Notes: generated from the letters alone by a model not told the origin. Positions 9,834 through 19,083 are shown, counted from the first letter of the stretch. The stretch is DNA of 64,000 nt from Ruegeria sp. R14_0 (GCF_017743975.1 NZ_JAGHRC010000001.1:124001-188000), one strand, 5' to 3'. Translations and numbers: made by a program.

Positions 9834-9856
9834 AAAACCCTGATCACAGATCAGGG
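9834..9856 (-). terminator. Rho-independent terminator downstream of fsa
   Basis: Read on the minus strand, an 8-bp perfect stem (9849-9856 with 9838-9845) with a 3-base loop is followed by four T residues. It lies about 55 bases beyond the fsa stop and about 115 bases upstream of the DUF484 start. Confidence 0.7.
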
Positions 9857-9873
9857 CTTGGCGGTTGGGCCGG

Positions 9874-9897
9874 GCGCGGCACCTATCGGTGCCGCGC
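9874..9897 (-). repeat. Perfect 10-bp stem-loop just after fsa
   Basis: GCGCGGCACC at 9874-9883 is exactly complementary to 9888-9897 around a 4-base loop. It begins 14 bases past the fsa stop codon and has no T run, so it may protect the 3' end or act together with the terminator at 9834-9856. Confidence 0.6.
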
Positions 9898-9911
9898 GGC
9901 TGCGGATTGCA

Positions 9912-10565
9912 TCAGAGGATTTTCTGACCGGTCTTGGCCCAGTCGGCCAGGAACGTTTCCAGGCCCTTGTCGGTCAGAGGGTGGTCGGCCAGTTTTTTGA
10001 TCACGGCGGGCGGTGCGGTGATCACGTCTGCACCAATGCGGGCGCTGTCGGTGACGTGGTTCACCGAACGGATGGAGGCGGCCAGAATTTCCGTTTCGAA
10101 CCCGTAGTTGTCATAGACCTGACGGATGTCGGCGATGAGATCCATACCGTCGAGGTTGATGTCGTCCAGGCGACCGATGAAGGGCGAGATGAAAGTCGCG
10201 CCCGCTTTGGCGGCCAGAATGGCCTGATTGGTCGAGAAGCAAAGCGTGACATTGACCATCTGGCCTTCGTCGCTGAGGGTTTTGCAGGTTTTCAAACCGG
10301 CCCAGGTCAGCGGAACTTTGACGGCGATGTTCGGCGCGATCTTGGCCAGCTTGCGGCCTTCGGCGATCATGTCGTCGGCCTCGGTGGCGACAACCTCGGC
10401 TGAAACGGGACCGTCGACCAGATCACAGATTTCCTTGGTCACTTCCAGAATGTCACGACCCGATTTCAGGATCAGCGAGGGGTTGGTGGTTACGCCGTCC
10501 ACCATGCCCAGATCGTTCAGTTCGGCGATGGCGTCGATCTCGGCTGTGTCTACGAAGAATTTCAT
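9912..10565 (-). CDS. fsa: Fructose-6-phosphate aldolase / short transaldolase (TalC family)
   Basis: A 217-aa TIM-barrel enzyme of the small transaldolase subfamily. It has the TTNPSL signature near residue 26 and the Schiff-base lysine K83 in [16 protein letters not shown] near residue 165 is the usual phosphate-binding region. Members act either as transaldolase in the pentose phosphate pathway or as fructose-6-phosphate aldolase; sequence alone does not settle which, though the alphaproteobacterial group is generally annotated as transaldolase. AAGGAC precedes the ATG. It is divergent from priA, with 88 bases between starts. Confidence 0.9.
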   Translation of the reverse strand: MKFFVDTAEIDAIAELNDLGMVDGVTTNPSLILKSGRDILEVTKEICDLVDGPVSAEVVATEADDMIAEGRKLAKIAPNIAVKVPLTWAGLKTCKTLSDEGQMVNVTLCFSTNQAILAAKAGATFISPFIGRLDDINLDGMDLIADIRQVYDNYGFETEILAASIRSVNHVTDSARIGADVITAPPAVIKKLADHPLTDKGLETFLADWAKTGQKIL

Positions 10566-10653
10566 GAGGGCAGTCCTTTGATGGGTTGGCCTTGGTCGCG
10601 GATGGCTTTACCTCAAAGAGACCCATGCTGGAACCCCCCGCGAAGGATATGCC

Positions 10654-12849
10654 GTGAGCGCTAACGGATTTTTTGACCAAGGCGAGCTGGTAGCGGTGCT
10701 GACAACGCAGCCGCTGGACCGGACGCTGGACTACAAAGCGCCCGAGGGTGGGTGCTTTCTGGGCGCGTTTGTCGAGGTGCCGCTGGGACCGCGCAAGGTT
10801 TTGGGCGTGGTTTGGGGGCCGGGGCAAGGCGGGTTCGATCTGAGTAAGGCTCGGTCGGTGATCCGGGTGCTGGAGGTCGCGCCCATGCGCGAAGAGATGC
10901 GCGTGTTTCTGGGGAAGGTGGCTGATTATACGCTGACGCCGATGCCCGCGATGTTGCGCTTGGCGACCCGCGCGCCGGGTTTGGGTGATCCGCCGTCCAT
11001 GCGCAAGATTTATCGTCTGGGTGAGGCGCAGCCAGAACGGATGACCGATGCGCGAACCCGCGTGCTGGAAGTTTTGCGCGACTACGGTGGATTGGCGTTC
11101 ACGCTGAAGGAACTGGCCGAGCAGGCTGGCGTAACCTCGTCCGTTGTTAAAGGCTTGGTCAAGCAGGGCGCAGTGCGCGAGGAAGACAGCCCACGCGATC
11201 TGCCCTATCCGCATCTTGACCCTGACCTGCCGGGAAAAGACCTGACCGAGGATCAGGCTGCCGCCGTGGCGCGACTGCAGGCAGGGCAGCGTACCGGTGA
11301 CTATGGTACGACGCTGCTGAAGGGTGTGACCGGTTCGGGTAAGACAGAGGTTTATCTTGAGGCTGTGGCCGAAGCCCTGCGCATGGGGCGTCAGGCTTTG
11401 GTTCTGCTGCCCGAGATTGCTCTGACCGCTGAATTCCTGACTCGGGTCGAGGCGCGGTTTGGCGCGCGCCCGGCCGAGTGGCACTCGGGTGCGACCATGA
11501 CCGAACGCCGTCGGGTCTGGCGGATGGTCGGGCAGGGGGATGCGCAGTTGGTGGTTGGCGCGCGGTCAGCGCTCTTCTTGCCGTTTCGCGATCTCGGCCT
11601 GGTGGTGGTCGATGAAGAACACGACACCTCTTACAAACAGGAAGACGGGGTGCATTACAGCGCGCGCGACATGGCGGTTTTGCGCTCGGCCATTTGTGGC
11701 GCACGGGTGATTCTGGCCAGTGCAACGCCGTCTTTGGAAAGTTGGGCCAATGCCGAGGCTGGCAAGTACGAGCGGGTTGATCTGACCTCGCGCTTTGGCA
11801 CGGCAGTGCTGCCGGACATGAAGCCGATCGACATGCGCGCTGAACAGATGCAACCGGGAACCTGGATTTCGCCGTCCCTGCGGCAAGCGGTTTGGCAACG
11901 GATTGAGAGGGGCGAGCAGTCACTGCTGTTCATCAACCGCCGCGGCTATGCGCCGGTGACCTTGTGCCGGGCCTGCGGGGAACAGATCGCCTGTGACCAT
12001 TGCGACGCGCGGATGGTCGAACATCGGTTTCTGAAACGCCTGATGTGCCATCAATGCGGGGAAACCAAACCGATGCCCGAGGCCTGCCCATCCTGCGGTG
12101 TCGAGGGCAAGTTGGCCCCGGTTGGCCCGGGGATCGAACGGTTGGCTGAAGAGGCTGAGGCGACTTTCCCTGAGGCCAAGATCGCGATGCTCAGCTCAGA
12201 CTTGTTCGGCTCGGCGCGGGCGCTCAAGGCCAAGATCGAAGAGATCGCCGAAGGCGATGCCGACATCATCATCGGAACGCAACTGGTCGCCAAAGGGCAC
12301 AACTTTCCCAAACTGACTCTGGTTGGGGTAATCGACGCTGACCTGAGCCTGCATGGGGCCGATCTGCGCGCGGCCGAGCGGACGTTCCAACTGATGCGGC
12401 AGGTGGCAGGCCGTGCGGGGCGGGCGGACAAACCGGGGCAGGCACTGTTGCAGACCTTTCAGCCAGAACATCCGGTGATCCGCGCGATCCTGTCGGGCGA
12501 TGAAGAGGGTTTCTGGAAGGCCGAAGCCGCCGGACGGCAGGCCGCAGGTGTTCCGCCTTATGGGCGTATGGCGGGGATCGTCCTGTCCGGGCCTGAGGTT
12601 GGGCCTGTTTTCGACCTCGGCAACGCCATGGCCCGCAACGATGCGCCCCTGCGCGAGGTCGGCGCGCAGGTCTTCGGGCCAGCCCCTGCCCCCATCGCGC
12701 GTATTCGGGGTAGGCACCGCGTGCGACTGCTGGTCAAAGCCCCGAAAGGAGCACCGATTCAAGACGCAATTGCGCGCTGGATCGCACCGCTGCGCTTAAA
12801 GGGTGATTTGCGTCTGACTGTGGATATCGACCCACAGAGCTTTTACTGA
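10654..12849 (+). CDS. priA: Primosomal protein N' (replication restart helicase PriA)
   Basis: Superfamily 2 helicase that reloads the replisome at stalled forks. Domains in order: 3'-end DNA-binding domain (residues 1-100), winged helix (about 120-175), Walker A VTGSGKTEVY near residue 225, DEEH box near residue 319, and the paired zinc sites with eight cysteines between about residues 437 and 480 (CRACG..CDHCD..CHQCG..CPSCG). Helicase motifs V and VI (GTQLVAKGHNFP and RQVAGRAGRADK) follow. The start is GTG with AAGGA 8 bases upstream. Length 731 aa is normal. Confidence 0.97.
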   Translation: MSANGFFDQGELVAVLTTQPLDRTLDYKAPEGGCFLGAFVEVPLGPRKVLGVVWGPGQGGFDLSKARSVIRVLEVAPMREEMRVFLGKVADYTLTPMPAMLRLATRAPGLGDPPSMRKIYRLGEAQPERMTDARTRVLEVLRDYGGLAFTLKELAEQAGVTSSVVKGLVKQGAVREEDSPRDLPYPHLDPDLPGKDLTEDQAAAVARLQAGQRTGDYGTTLLKGVTGSGKTEVYLEAVAEALRMGRQALVLLPEIALTAEFLTRVEARFGARPAEWHSGATMTERRRVWRMVGQGDAQLVVGARSALFLPFRDLGLVVVDEEHDTSYKQEDGVHYSARDMAVLRSAICGARVILASATPSLESWANAEAGKYERVDLTSRFGTAVLPDMKPIDMRAEQMQPGTWISPSLRQAVWQRIERGEQSLLFINRRGYAPVTLCRACGEQIACDHCDARMVEHRFLKRLMCHQCGETKPMPEACPSCGVEGKLAPVGPGIERLAEEAEATFPEAKIAMLSSDLFGSARALKAKIEEIAEGDADIIIGTQLVAKGHNFPKLTLVGVIDADLSLHGADLRAAERTFQLMRQVAGRAGRADKPGQALLQTFQPEHPVIRAILSGDEEGFWKAEAAGRQAAGVPPYGRMAGIVLSGPEVGPVFDLGNAMARNDAPLREVGAQVFGPAPAPIARIRGRHRVRLLVKAPKGAPIQDAIARWIAPLRLKGDLRLTVDIDPQSFY

Positions 12850-12929
12850 CCTCTGCATCAACGCAGGTTGACTGTGCGCCCGCTTCTTCCCTCTCGCCAA
12901 AATCAGAAAATGGGCGTAGAGGGAGACCC

Positions 12930-14162
12930 ATGCTGAAACCAATGCCCCTATCCGAGGCGCAGAGCCTTCCGTTCTGGCGCCGCCCTGTGACCCTCTTGTT
13001 CATGATGGCGCTGACCATGCCCATTGCGTTCAACGGTTGGAGTGCATTGCTGAACAACTTTGTCATTGAGGTGGCGAATTTCGACGGGGCCGACATTGGC
13101 CTACTACATACGGTACGGGAAATTCCCGGTTTCCTGGCCATCGGTGTGATCGCAGTGATCATATTCGTGCGCGAACAGGTGCTGGCGATGATTTCGCTGA
13201 TGATGCTGGGGGTCGCAACGGCAGTGACCGCATGGTTTCCCAGTCTTGGCGGATTGCTTTTCGTTACGCTCTTCAGCTCGATCGGGTTCCACTACTACGA
13301 AACGGTGAACCAGTCGCTTCAATTGCAATGGTTGCCCAAGGATCGCGCGCCCCAAGTTTTGGGATGGCTGGTGGCCATGGGCTCGGCTGCGACGGCAGTG
13401 GTCTATGGCCTGATCGTTCTGACATGGGACCGGTTCGATCTGTCCTACAACACTGTTTTCATGGCCGCGGGCGGCGTAACGGCGCTGTTGGCGCTGTTTT
13501 GCCTGCTGGCTTACCCGCAATTTGACGCACCAACGCCGCAAACCAAAAAGCTGGTGCTGCGCAAACGCTACTGGCTGTATTACGCGCTGCAGTTCATGGC
13601 TGGGGCACGCAGGCAGATCTTCGTCGTTTTCGCGGGCTTCATGATGGTCGAGAAATTCGGCTTTGAAGTACATGAGCTGACAAGTCTCTATTTGATCAAC
13701 CTCGTGATAAACATGGCCGCGGCCCCAATGTTGGGCAAAGCGGTGGCCGTGTTCGGAGAGCGTCGGACCCTGATCTTCGAATATGCCGGTCTGGCGATTG
13801 TCTTTGCAGCCTATGGCGGGATTTATTGGTTTGGTTGGGGCGTGGTCCTGGCTGCGATCCTGTATGTGATCGACCATGTTCTGTTCGCTTTGGCGTTGGC
13901 GCTGAAGACATACTTCCAAAAAATCGCGGACCCGGCTGACATTGCACCAACTGCGGCGGTCGCTTTCACCATCAACCACATTGCCGCTGTGTTCTTGCCC
14001 GCTCTTCTTGGCCTGCTTTGGGTCGTCTCGCCCGGTGCGGTCTTTGCCTTGGCCGCTGCAATGGCGATGGTTTCGTTGCTGCTGTCGCTGTTGATCCCGC
14101 GGCATCCCGAGCCCGGGAATGAGACCATCCTGACCAAGTACGCGCCTGCGCCCGCCGAATAA
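12930..14162 (+). CDS. MFS transporter
   Basis: A 410-aa inner-membrane protein with about twelve hydrophobic segments, split by a hydrophilic central loop near residue 205 (TPQTKKLVLRKRYW). That is the layout of a major facilitator permease. I do not see a motif that fixes the substrate. A purine-rich AGAGGGAGA site lies just before the ATG. It sits between priA and prmA, on the same strand, with 66-80 base gaps and no obvious functional link. Confidence 0.85.
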   Translation: MLKPMPLSEAQSLPFWRRPVTLLFMMALTMPIAFNGWSALLNNFVIEVANFDGADIGLLHTVREIPGFLAIGVIAVIIFVREQVLAMISLMMLGVATAVTAWFPSLGGLLFVTLFSSIGFHYYETVNQSLQLQWLPKDRAPQVLGWLVAMGSAATAVVYGLIVLTWDRFDLSYNTVFMAAGGVTALLALFCLLAYPQFDAPTPQTKKLVLRKRYWLYYALQFMAGARRQIFVVFAGFMMVEKFGFEVHELTSLYLINLVINMAAAPMLGKAVAVFGERRTLIFEYAGLAIVFAAYGGIYWFGWGVVLAAILYVIDHVLFALALALKTYFQKIADPADIAPTAAVAFTINHIAAVFLPALLGLLWVVSPGAVFALAAAMAMVSLLLSLLIPRHPEPGNETILTKYAPAPAE

Positions 14163-14228
14163 GCGCCGATACTTGACCTTGGCGGGCCATCGCCATAGGC
14201 GCTGTGTCAACTGATACAGGAGGCCCCC

Positions 14229-15101
14229 ATGCCCACATTCACCGCGCTGACCACTCTGACCGGTAAGAAAGCCGCCGAAGGGCTGGGCGAAGCGATGGAG
14301 CGTCTTGAGCCGGAACCCACAGGGGTTGGTGTGTTTGAAGTCGAAGATGGCTCGGGCCTGTGGGAGGTCGGCGGCTATTTCACGGAAACCCCGGACGAGA
14401 CCGCGCTGGCCGTTTTGGCCGCCGCGTTCGAGGCGAAACCGTTTGTGGTCTCGGAGCTGCCCGAAACTGATTGGGTTGCCCATGTGCGCCGCGAATTGGC
14501 CCCCGTCGAGGCCGGACGGTTCTTTGTCTACGGCAGCCACGATGCCGACAAGCTGCCTGAAGGGCGCATTCCGCTGCTGATCGAGGCTGCGATGGCCTTT
14601 GGTACCGGCCACCATGGCACCACATTGGGTTGCCTGAAGGCGTTGGATCATCTGCTGAACCAGGGATTCACAGCCAGCAAAGTGGCCGATATCGGCTGTG
14701 GGACGGCTGTTCTGGCCATGGCAGCCGCGCGGGTCTGGGACGGCGAAATCATCGCCAGCGATATCGACCAAGTGGCAGTTGATGTGGCCGAAGCCAACCT
14801 GAAGGCCAACGGAATGGCCGGCCAGGTCCGATGTGTTGAGGCGGCAGGATTTGACCATCCCGAACTTGCGGCCGCTGCGCCCTATGACCTGATTTTTGCC
14901 AACATCCTCAAAGGTCCGCTGGTTGCTTTGTCCCCGGAAATCGCCGCGAATCTGCGAGTCGGTGGGTACGCCATTCTGTCGGGAATCCTTAACGAACAGG
15001 CCGATGACGTGGTTTCCGTTTATTTGCAAAACGGGTTCAATCTTGATGAAACCAACCAAATTGGTGAATGGACGACGCTAATATTAAGCAAACAGGGCTA
15101 A
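14229..15101 (+). CDS. prmA: Ribosomal protein L11 methyltransferase
   Basis: Trimethylates lysines and the N terminus of ribosomal protein L11 using S-adenosylmethionine. The N-terminal substrate-recognition domain covers roughly residues 1-100, followed by a class I methyltransferase domain: AFGTGHHGTT near residue 122, the glycine-rich SAM loop ADIGCGTAVLAMAA near residue 152, and NILKGPL near residue 225 in place of the usual NIxxxPL. A strong GGAGG precedes the ATG. The downstream gene starts about 100 bases on. Confidence 0.95.
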   Translation: MPTFTALTTLTGKKAAEGLGEAMERLEPEPTGVGVFEVEDGSGLWEVGGYFTETPDETALAVLAAAFEAKPFVVSELPETDWVAHVRRELAPVEAGRFFVYGSHDADKLPEGRIPLLIEAAMAFGTGHHGTTLGCLKALDHLLNQGFTASKVADIGCGTAVLAMAAARVWDGEIIASDIDQVAVDVAEANLKANGMAGQVRCVEAAGFDHPELAAAAPYDLIFANILKGPLVALSPEIAANLRVGGYAILSGILNEQADDVVSVYLQNGFNLDETNQIGEWTTLILSKQG

Positions 15102-15204
15102 ATCTGGGCCATTTGCAGGAGCTTTCTGGCATTTTGCCTCGTTTTTGTCGCATTCTGTTTTTACCGTCTTAACGTGGAATCGGGGGCGGTTTGTGGAGGC
15201 TGCC

Positions 15205-15549
15205 ATGACGGGAAAACAATTAGAATTTGATCAGCGCGTTCATCGTCTGAACAAAAAGCACGCCAAGCTAAGCCGTGGATACCGCGCGACCATGCGCAGG
15301 GACGGTTTGGTGGTGATGAAACCGCAGCGGGTGAAATCTGCCTTGCCCGCCAAAGTGCTGGTGATGTGCCTGCTTGGCTTGTTTGCGTTCAAGACGTTCC
15401 TGCTGACCAGCCTGGGCCCATCCGGCTATCAGTACCGGGTTGACGCTCTGGCCGAAGGCACATCGGTTGAAAAGGCTGGTGCCTGGGTCATGCAGATTGA
15501 CCCGGTGTCGCAGCTGCTTTCCGAGCAACTGAGCAAGCTTCTTCCCTGA
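15205..15549 (+). CDS. Hypothetical single-pass membrane protein
   Basis: A 114-aa protein not assigned to a known family. The N-terminal 45 residues are basic (FDQRVHRLNKKHAKLSRGYR), one membrane segment follows (VLVMCLLGLFAFKTFLLTSL, about residues 50-69) and the last 40 residues are a soluble tail. This is a cytoplasm-in, periplasm-out anchor layout. The start at 15205 is preferred over an in-frame ATG at 15145 because GGAGG lies 6 bases upstream of it. A strong terminator follows. It is probably a roseobacter lineage gene. Confidence 0.7.
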   Translation: MTGKQLEFDQRVHRLNKKHAKLSRGYRATMRRDGLVVMKPQRVKSALPAKVLVMCLLGLFAFKTFLLTSLGPSGYQYRVDALAEGTSVEKAGAWVMQIDPVSQLLSEQLSKLLP

Positions 15550-15570
15550 CAACTAGCCTAATGAATCAGA

Positions 15571-15605
15571 AACGCCGCGCATGAAACTTGCGCGGCGTTC
15601 TGTTT
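15571..15605 (+). terminator. Terminator-like hairpin
   Basis: An 11-bp perfect stem (15571-15581 with 15589-15599) around a 7-base loop is followed by a short T-rich run (CTGTTTC). It ends the small membrane-protein gene and lies between it and the converging DUF1127 gene. Confidence 0.75.
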
Positions 15606-15655
15606 CGCCCCCCGAGGGAGATAAGGGGCATATGAGTGGTGGGGTGTGCTAAACC

Positions 15656-15868
15656 TTAGCGACGACCTTCGGCCACGACGTCAATATCGCCACGGCACAT
15701 TCCGATGTCTTCCAGTTCGCGGTCTGTCAGACCGCTCAGCGCGTTGCGCGTGACGCGGGCGTCATTCCACTCGATTGCGGCGTTGACGGCCGATGCGAAT
15801 GTTGCGCCGATACGGCCAACGAGGCCGAATGAGCCAGTGGTGGTGCGGGTAGTGTCCAGTGCAGCCAT
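15656..15868 (-). CDS. DUF1127 domain-containing small protein
   Basis: A 70-aa protein. Its last 35 residues carry the DUF1127 (YjiS-like) pattern: AIEWNDARVTRNALSGLTDRELEDIGMCRGDI, in which an arginine-bearing helix is followed by LSxLTDRELxDIGxxRxDI. In other alphaproteobacteria such small arginine-rich proteins have been linked to RNA metabolism and to phosphate or carbon responses, but the function of this one is unknown. AGGAA precedes the ATG. It is single and divergent from ruvC, with the longest gap of this part of the window upstream of it. Confidence 0.88.
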   Translation of the reverse strand: MAALDTTRTTTGSFGLVGRIGATFASAVNAAIEWNDARVTRNALSGLTDRELEDIGMCRGDIDVVAEGRR

Positions 15869-16200
15869 ATCCTGTTTCCTTCTGGTTTAAGTTACGTTTG
15901 ATCGTCTGATCTGAGCGGCATCTAGTGCTGCCAAATCGGCTATGCAAGAGCGGAAATTGCAACTGTCCTATGCAATTTTTGCAGAGCTCGAAAATCATGA
16001 AAGTCCCTTAATTTATTGACCATTTTCGCTCCATGAAAGGTGTCGATTTCAGACTTTTCGCTGTCGCAAACAGGCCGATCTGTCGCCCCTGAAACAGGTC
16101 TGTCGTTTTTGGGCTGTGCCGCAATTCGCTTGGAAAATGTTCACGCTTCGTGCTAATCCGAAATAAAGATCACAAAAACCCGAGCAGGCCGAGGCAAATT
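15869..16200. other. 332-base divergent intergenic region (DUF1127 / ruvC)
   Basis: No convincing gene is seen. The stretch is markedly AT-richer than its surroundings. It contains two direct copies of CTATGCAA (15940-15947 and 15968-15975), 28 bases apart, and a one-mismatch LexA-like box near the ruvC side (16139-16153). The promoters of both flanking genes should lie here, but I cannot place -35/-10 boxes with confidence. Confidence 0.5.
16139..16153 (+). promoter_or_regulatory. Candidate LexA (SOS) box, one mismatch
   Basis: GTTC, seven bases, then GTGC. The alphaproteobacterial LexA consensus as I know it is GTTC-N7-GTTC, so one base differs. It lies 48 bases upstream of the ruvC start, a sensible operator position for a recombination-repair operon. 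A one-mismatch hit is not rare by chance in a region of this size. Confidence 0.3.
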
Positions 16201-16698
16201 ATGCGGATTTTGGGCATTGATCCGGGGCTTAGGACCCTGGGGTGGGGCGTCATCGAATCGCATGGCAGCCGCCTGAGCCACGTTGCCAACGGGTTATGCA
16301 AGTCTGATGGTGATGATTTGGGCGAACGTTTGCTGTCGCTTCATAACCAGATTGTCGAGGTCATTGCCGAACATCAGCCCGATCAGGCCGCCATCGAACA
16401 GACCTTTGTGAACAAGGACGGCGCAGGAACGTTGAAGTTGGGCCAGGCGCGCGGCGTGGCGTTGCTGACATTGGCGCAGGCAGGGCTGCCGGTGGGAGAG
16501 TACGCACCCAACCGCGTCAAAAAGACGGTGGTGGGTGTTGGGCATGCCGAGAAAGAGCAGGTTCTTCATATGGTCAAACTGCAACTGCCGGGCTGCCAGC
16601 CCAAGGGAGCAGATGCGGCAGATGCATTGGCAATTGCCATCTGCCATTCTTATTACGGTGCGGCACCACAAGCTCGCATGAAAGAGGTGCGGGCATGA
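16201..16698 (+). CDS. ruvC: Crossover junction endodeoxyribonuclease RuvC
   Basis: Holliday-junction resolvase, acting as a dimer with RuvAB. All four catalytic acidic residues are in the classical places: D7 (ILGIDPGL), E66 (AAIEQTFV), D138 and D141 (GADAADAL). Length 165 aa is normal. I start at the ATG at 16201, which gives the canonical [10 protein letters not shown] terminus; an upstream in-frame ATG at 16150 would add 17 residues with no family counterpart. The stop overlaps the ruvA start by 4 bases. Confidence 0.97.
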   Translation: MRILGIDPGLRTLGWGVIESHGSRLSHVANGLCKSDGDDLGERLLSLHNQIVEVIAEHQPDQAAIEQTFVNKDGAGTLKLGQARGVALLTLAQAGLPVGEYAPNRVKKTVVGVGHAEKEQVLHMVKLQLPGCQPKGADAADALAIAICHSYYGAAPQARMKEVRA

Positions 16699-17372
16699 TT
16701 GGGAAACTTACCGGACGGTTGGATTATCGCGCGGCGGATCACGTACTGATCGACGTGCGCGGGGTTGGCTACATCGTTTACTGCTCGGACCGGACCATGG
16801 CTGCATTGCCGGGCGTGGGTGAGGGGGTCTCGATCTACACCGACATGGTCGTGCGCGAAGATCTGATGCAGCTCTACGGGTTTCTTTCGCTGGTCGAGAA
16901 GGAATGGCACCGTTTGCTGTGTTCGGTTCAAGGGGTAGGGGCCAAGGTTTCTCTGGCCATTTTGTCGGCGCTGGGACCGGATGGGGTCAGCCGCGCGATT
17001 GCTTTGGGGGACTGGGGCGCGGTCAAAGCTGCCAAAGGCGTCGGTCCAAAGACCGCACAGCGGATCGTGCTGGACCTCAAGGACAAAGCGCCGGGGGTCA
17101 TGGCCATGGGTGGCACCGTGACCGAAGCGACAGACGGCCCTGAGCTGGAAGTTGTAGAGTTGACTGAACCTGCGCCTGCACCCAAACGCGTGGTCAAACC
17201 TGCCTCTGGCTCTGCTGCGGCCTCGGCTGGGGCATTGTCGGCCTTGGGCAATTTGGGATATGGCCCGTCCGAGGCGGCCTCGGCCGTGGCTGAAGCGGCC
17301 GCCAGCCTGCCGGATGCGGGTGAGGCGGAACTGATCCGAGCCGCGCTCAAGCTGCTGGCTCCGAAAGGGTAG
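16695..17372 (+). CDS. ruvA: Holliday junction branch migration protein RuvA
   Basis: Binds four-way junctions and loads RuvB. The OB-fold domain (residues 1-65, starting [11 protein letters not shown]), the helix-hairpin-helix region ([20 protein letters not shown] and [19 protein letters not shown], about residues 75-135), an acidic-to-proline linker and the RuvB-binding domain III (residues 175-225) are all present. At 225 aa it is slightly longer than the E. coli protein because of the alanine-rich linker. ATGA overlap with ruvC and 4 bases before ruvB indicate one operon. Confidence 0.97.
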   Translation: MIGKLTGRLDYRAADHVLIDVRGVGYIVYCSDRTMAALPGVGEGVSIYTDMVVREDLMQLYGFLSLVEKEWHRLLCSVQGVGAKVSLAILSALGPDGVSRAIALGDWGAVKAAKGVGPKTAQRIVLDLKDKAPGVMAMGGTVTEATDGPELEVVELTEPAPAPKRVVKPASGSAAASAGALSALGNLGYGPSEAASAVAEAAASLPDAGEAELIRAALKLLAPKG

Positions 17373-17376
17373 ATGA

Positions 17377-18396
17377 ATGGTCGACGCTGATCCCACCCTG
17401 CGCCCCGAACCCATGCCCGAGGACAATGATCGCGCTTTGCGCCCGCAGGGTCTGGACGAGTTCATTGGTCAGGCCGAAGCGCGGGCCAATCTGCGCATCT
17501 TTATCCAGTCCGCGCGCCAGCGCGGCGAGGCGATGGACCATACGCTGTTCCACGGCCCTCCGGGGTTGGGGAAGACGACGCTGGCACAGATCATGGCGCG
17601 CGAGCTGGGTGTCAACTTCCGTATGACCTCGGGACCGGTATTGGCCAAGGCTGGCGATCTGGCCGCGATCCTGACCAATCTGGAATCGCGCGACGTGTTG
17701 TTCATCGACGAAATTCATCGGTTGAATCCTGCCGTGGAAGAAGTGCTGTATCCGGCGATGGAGGATTTTGAGCTGGACCTCGTGATTGGCGAAGGTCCGG
17801 CGGCGCGGACGGTGCGGATTGAACTGCAGCCGTTTACGCTGGTCGGGGCCACGACCCGGATGGGCCTGCTGACGACGCCGTTGCGCGACCGGTTCGGCAT
17901 TCCGACCCGGCTGCAGTTCTATACGGTGGACGAGCTGCATGAGATCGTCACCCGCAACGCCCGCAAATTGGGCGCGCCCGCGGATGACGAAGGCGCGCGC
18001 GAAATCGCGCGTCGGTCCCGAGGGACGCCGCGGATCGCGGGCCGGTTGCTGCGCCGGGTAGTGGATTTTGCAATCGTCGAAGGCGACGGGCGGATCACGC
18101 GCGAATTGGCGGATGGGGCGTTGACCCGGCTGGGTGTCGACAATCTGGGCCTTGATGGTGCCGACCGTCGGTATTTGAAGCTGATTGCCGAAAACTATGC
18201 CGGTGGTCCGGTCGGGATCGAAACGTTGTCGGCGGCCTTGTCGGAAAGCCGCGACTCGCTGGAAGAAGTGATCGAGCCCTATTTGCTGCAGCAAGGTCTG
18301 ATTCAGCGTACTCCGCGCGGTCGGATGCTGGCGCAAAAGGCGTGGACGCATTTGGGTATCGCCGCGCCAAAGGGGCAAAGCGATCTGTTTGGTTGA
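17377..18396 (+). CDS. ruvB: Holliday junction ATP-dependent DNA helicase RuvB
   Basis: AAA+ motor of the RuvABC complex. The Walker A is [10 protein letters not shown] near residue 59, Walker [12 protein letters not shown] near residue 109, sensor 1 GATTRMG near residue 158, and the C-terminal winged helix ends in [16 protein letters not shown]. Length 339 aa is typical. It is the third gene of ruvCAB and is followed by a short stem-loop element and a hypothetical gene. Confidence 0.98.
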   Translation: MVDADPTLRPEPMPEDNDRALRPQGLDEFIGQAEARANLRIFIQSARQRGEAMDHTLFHGPPGLGKTTLAQIMARELGVNFRMTSGPVLAKAGDLAAILTNLESRDVLFIDEIHRLNPAVEEVLYPAMEDFELDLVIGEGPAARTVRIELQPFTLVGATTRMGLLTTPLRDRFGIPTRLQFYTVDELHEIVTRNARKLGAPADDEGAREIARRSRGTPRIAGRLLRRVVDFAIVEGDGRITRELADGALTRLGVDNLGLDGADRRYLKLIAENYAGGPVGIETLSAALSESRDSLEEVIEPYLLQQGLIQRTPRGRMLAQKAWTHLGIAAPKGQSDLFG

Positions 18397-18403
18397 AGAC
18401 GCG

Positions 18404-18450
18404 CGCCGAAGATTTTACGCCTTCGGCGAGAGTATTTGGAAAAAGATGAA
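18404..18450 (+). repeat. Stem-loop plus AGTATTTGGAAAAAGATGAA element
   Basis: An 8-bp perfect stem (18404-18411 with 18421-18428) with a 9-base loop is directly followed by AGAGTATTTGGAAAAAGATGAA. From memory, a very similar block (GGCGGGAGTATTTGGAxxAAGATGAAG) recurs at gene ends in many Rhodobacteraceae genomes. It sits 8 bases after ruvB and may be a terminator-like or RNA-processing element. Only one copy is seen in this window. Confidence 0.5.
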
Positions 18451-18459
18451 GGACTGCGC

Positions 18460-19083
18460 GTGACACCGGACGAGATTCAGGCCCTGTTCACCCGCGACAG
18501 CGGTGAGTTCCTGTTTGCCCGTTGGGGGCGGCCAATCGTGCCGATCGTCTTTGGCGTCAAAGATGAGACGCTTGCGACCGTCAAAGGTGCATTCGAGGCT
18601 GTTGTAAGCTTGGCAGATCACAAGATGGCGGAAACGGACCCGGAACTGGGTGCGAACTGCATGGTGTTTTTCTTCAGGGATTGGAAAGAACTGCTTGAGG
18701 TCCCCGATCTGGACCGGCTCATCCCCGATCTTGGTCCGCTGGTTGATCGGCTAATCGCTGCGGATGCCAATCAGTACCGCGTATTCCGGTTCGAAGAGGA
18801 TGGCGCGATCCGGGCGGCCTTTGTGTTCCTGCGGATGGACAAAGAGCTGTCGAAGGTCCCGGCCGAGACGCTGGCGCTTAGTCAGGTCGTGCAGACCATT
18901 CTGTTGTGGTCAGACACGGCGTTTCGTACGCAGTCGCCGTTGGCGGTTGCGGGAGACTCGACCATACTGCGTCCGGACATTGCCGGGCTGATCCGTGCCG
19001 CCTATGATCCGGTATTGCCGGGCTCTGCGCAGGATCCGGCGCATGCGCTGCGCTTGTTTGCCCGCCTGCAGCAGACGCAGTGA
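18460..19083 (+). CDS. Conserved hypothetical protein
   Basis: A 207-aa soluble protein with no signal peptide and no membrane segment. I do not recognise a catalytic motif; it is mixed alpha/beta with acidic character, and regions such as FLFARWGRPIVPIVFGVKD and CMVFFFRDWKELLEVPDLD look conserved. I start at the GTG at 18460, with AAGGA 9 bases upstream; an ATG at 18436 is in frame but falls inside the repeat element. It may be co-transcribed with ruvCAB and converges on the sulP gene (12-base gap). Confidence 0.65.
   Translation: MTPDEIQALFTRDSGEFLFARWGRPIVPIVFGVKDETLATVKGAFEAVVSLADHKMAETDPELGANCMVFFFRDWKELLEVPDLDRLIPDLGPLVDRLIAADANQYRVFRFEEDGAIRAAFVFLRMDKELSKVPAETLALSQVVQTILLWSDTAFRTQSPLAVAGDSTILRPDIAGLIRAAYDPVLPGSAQDPAHALRLFARLQQTQ

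Noticed and set aside
13104..15059. Long minus-strand open frame (651 codons) opposite the MFS and prmA genes
   Set aside because: It is antisense to two well-supported genes, spans both and has Gln/Arg/His-rich, low-complexity composition typical of a mirror frame in G+C-rich DNA.
15940..15975. Two direct copies of CTATGCAA upstream of DUF1127
   Set aside because: Too short and AT-rich to claim as an operator; kept only as a note in the intergenic entry.
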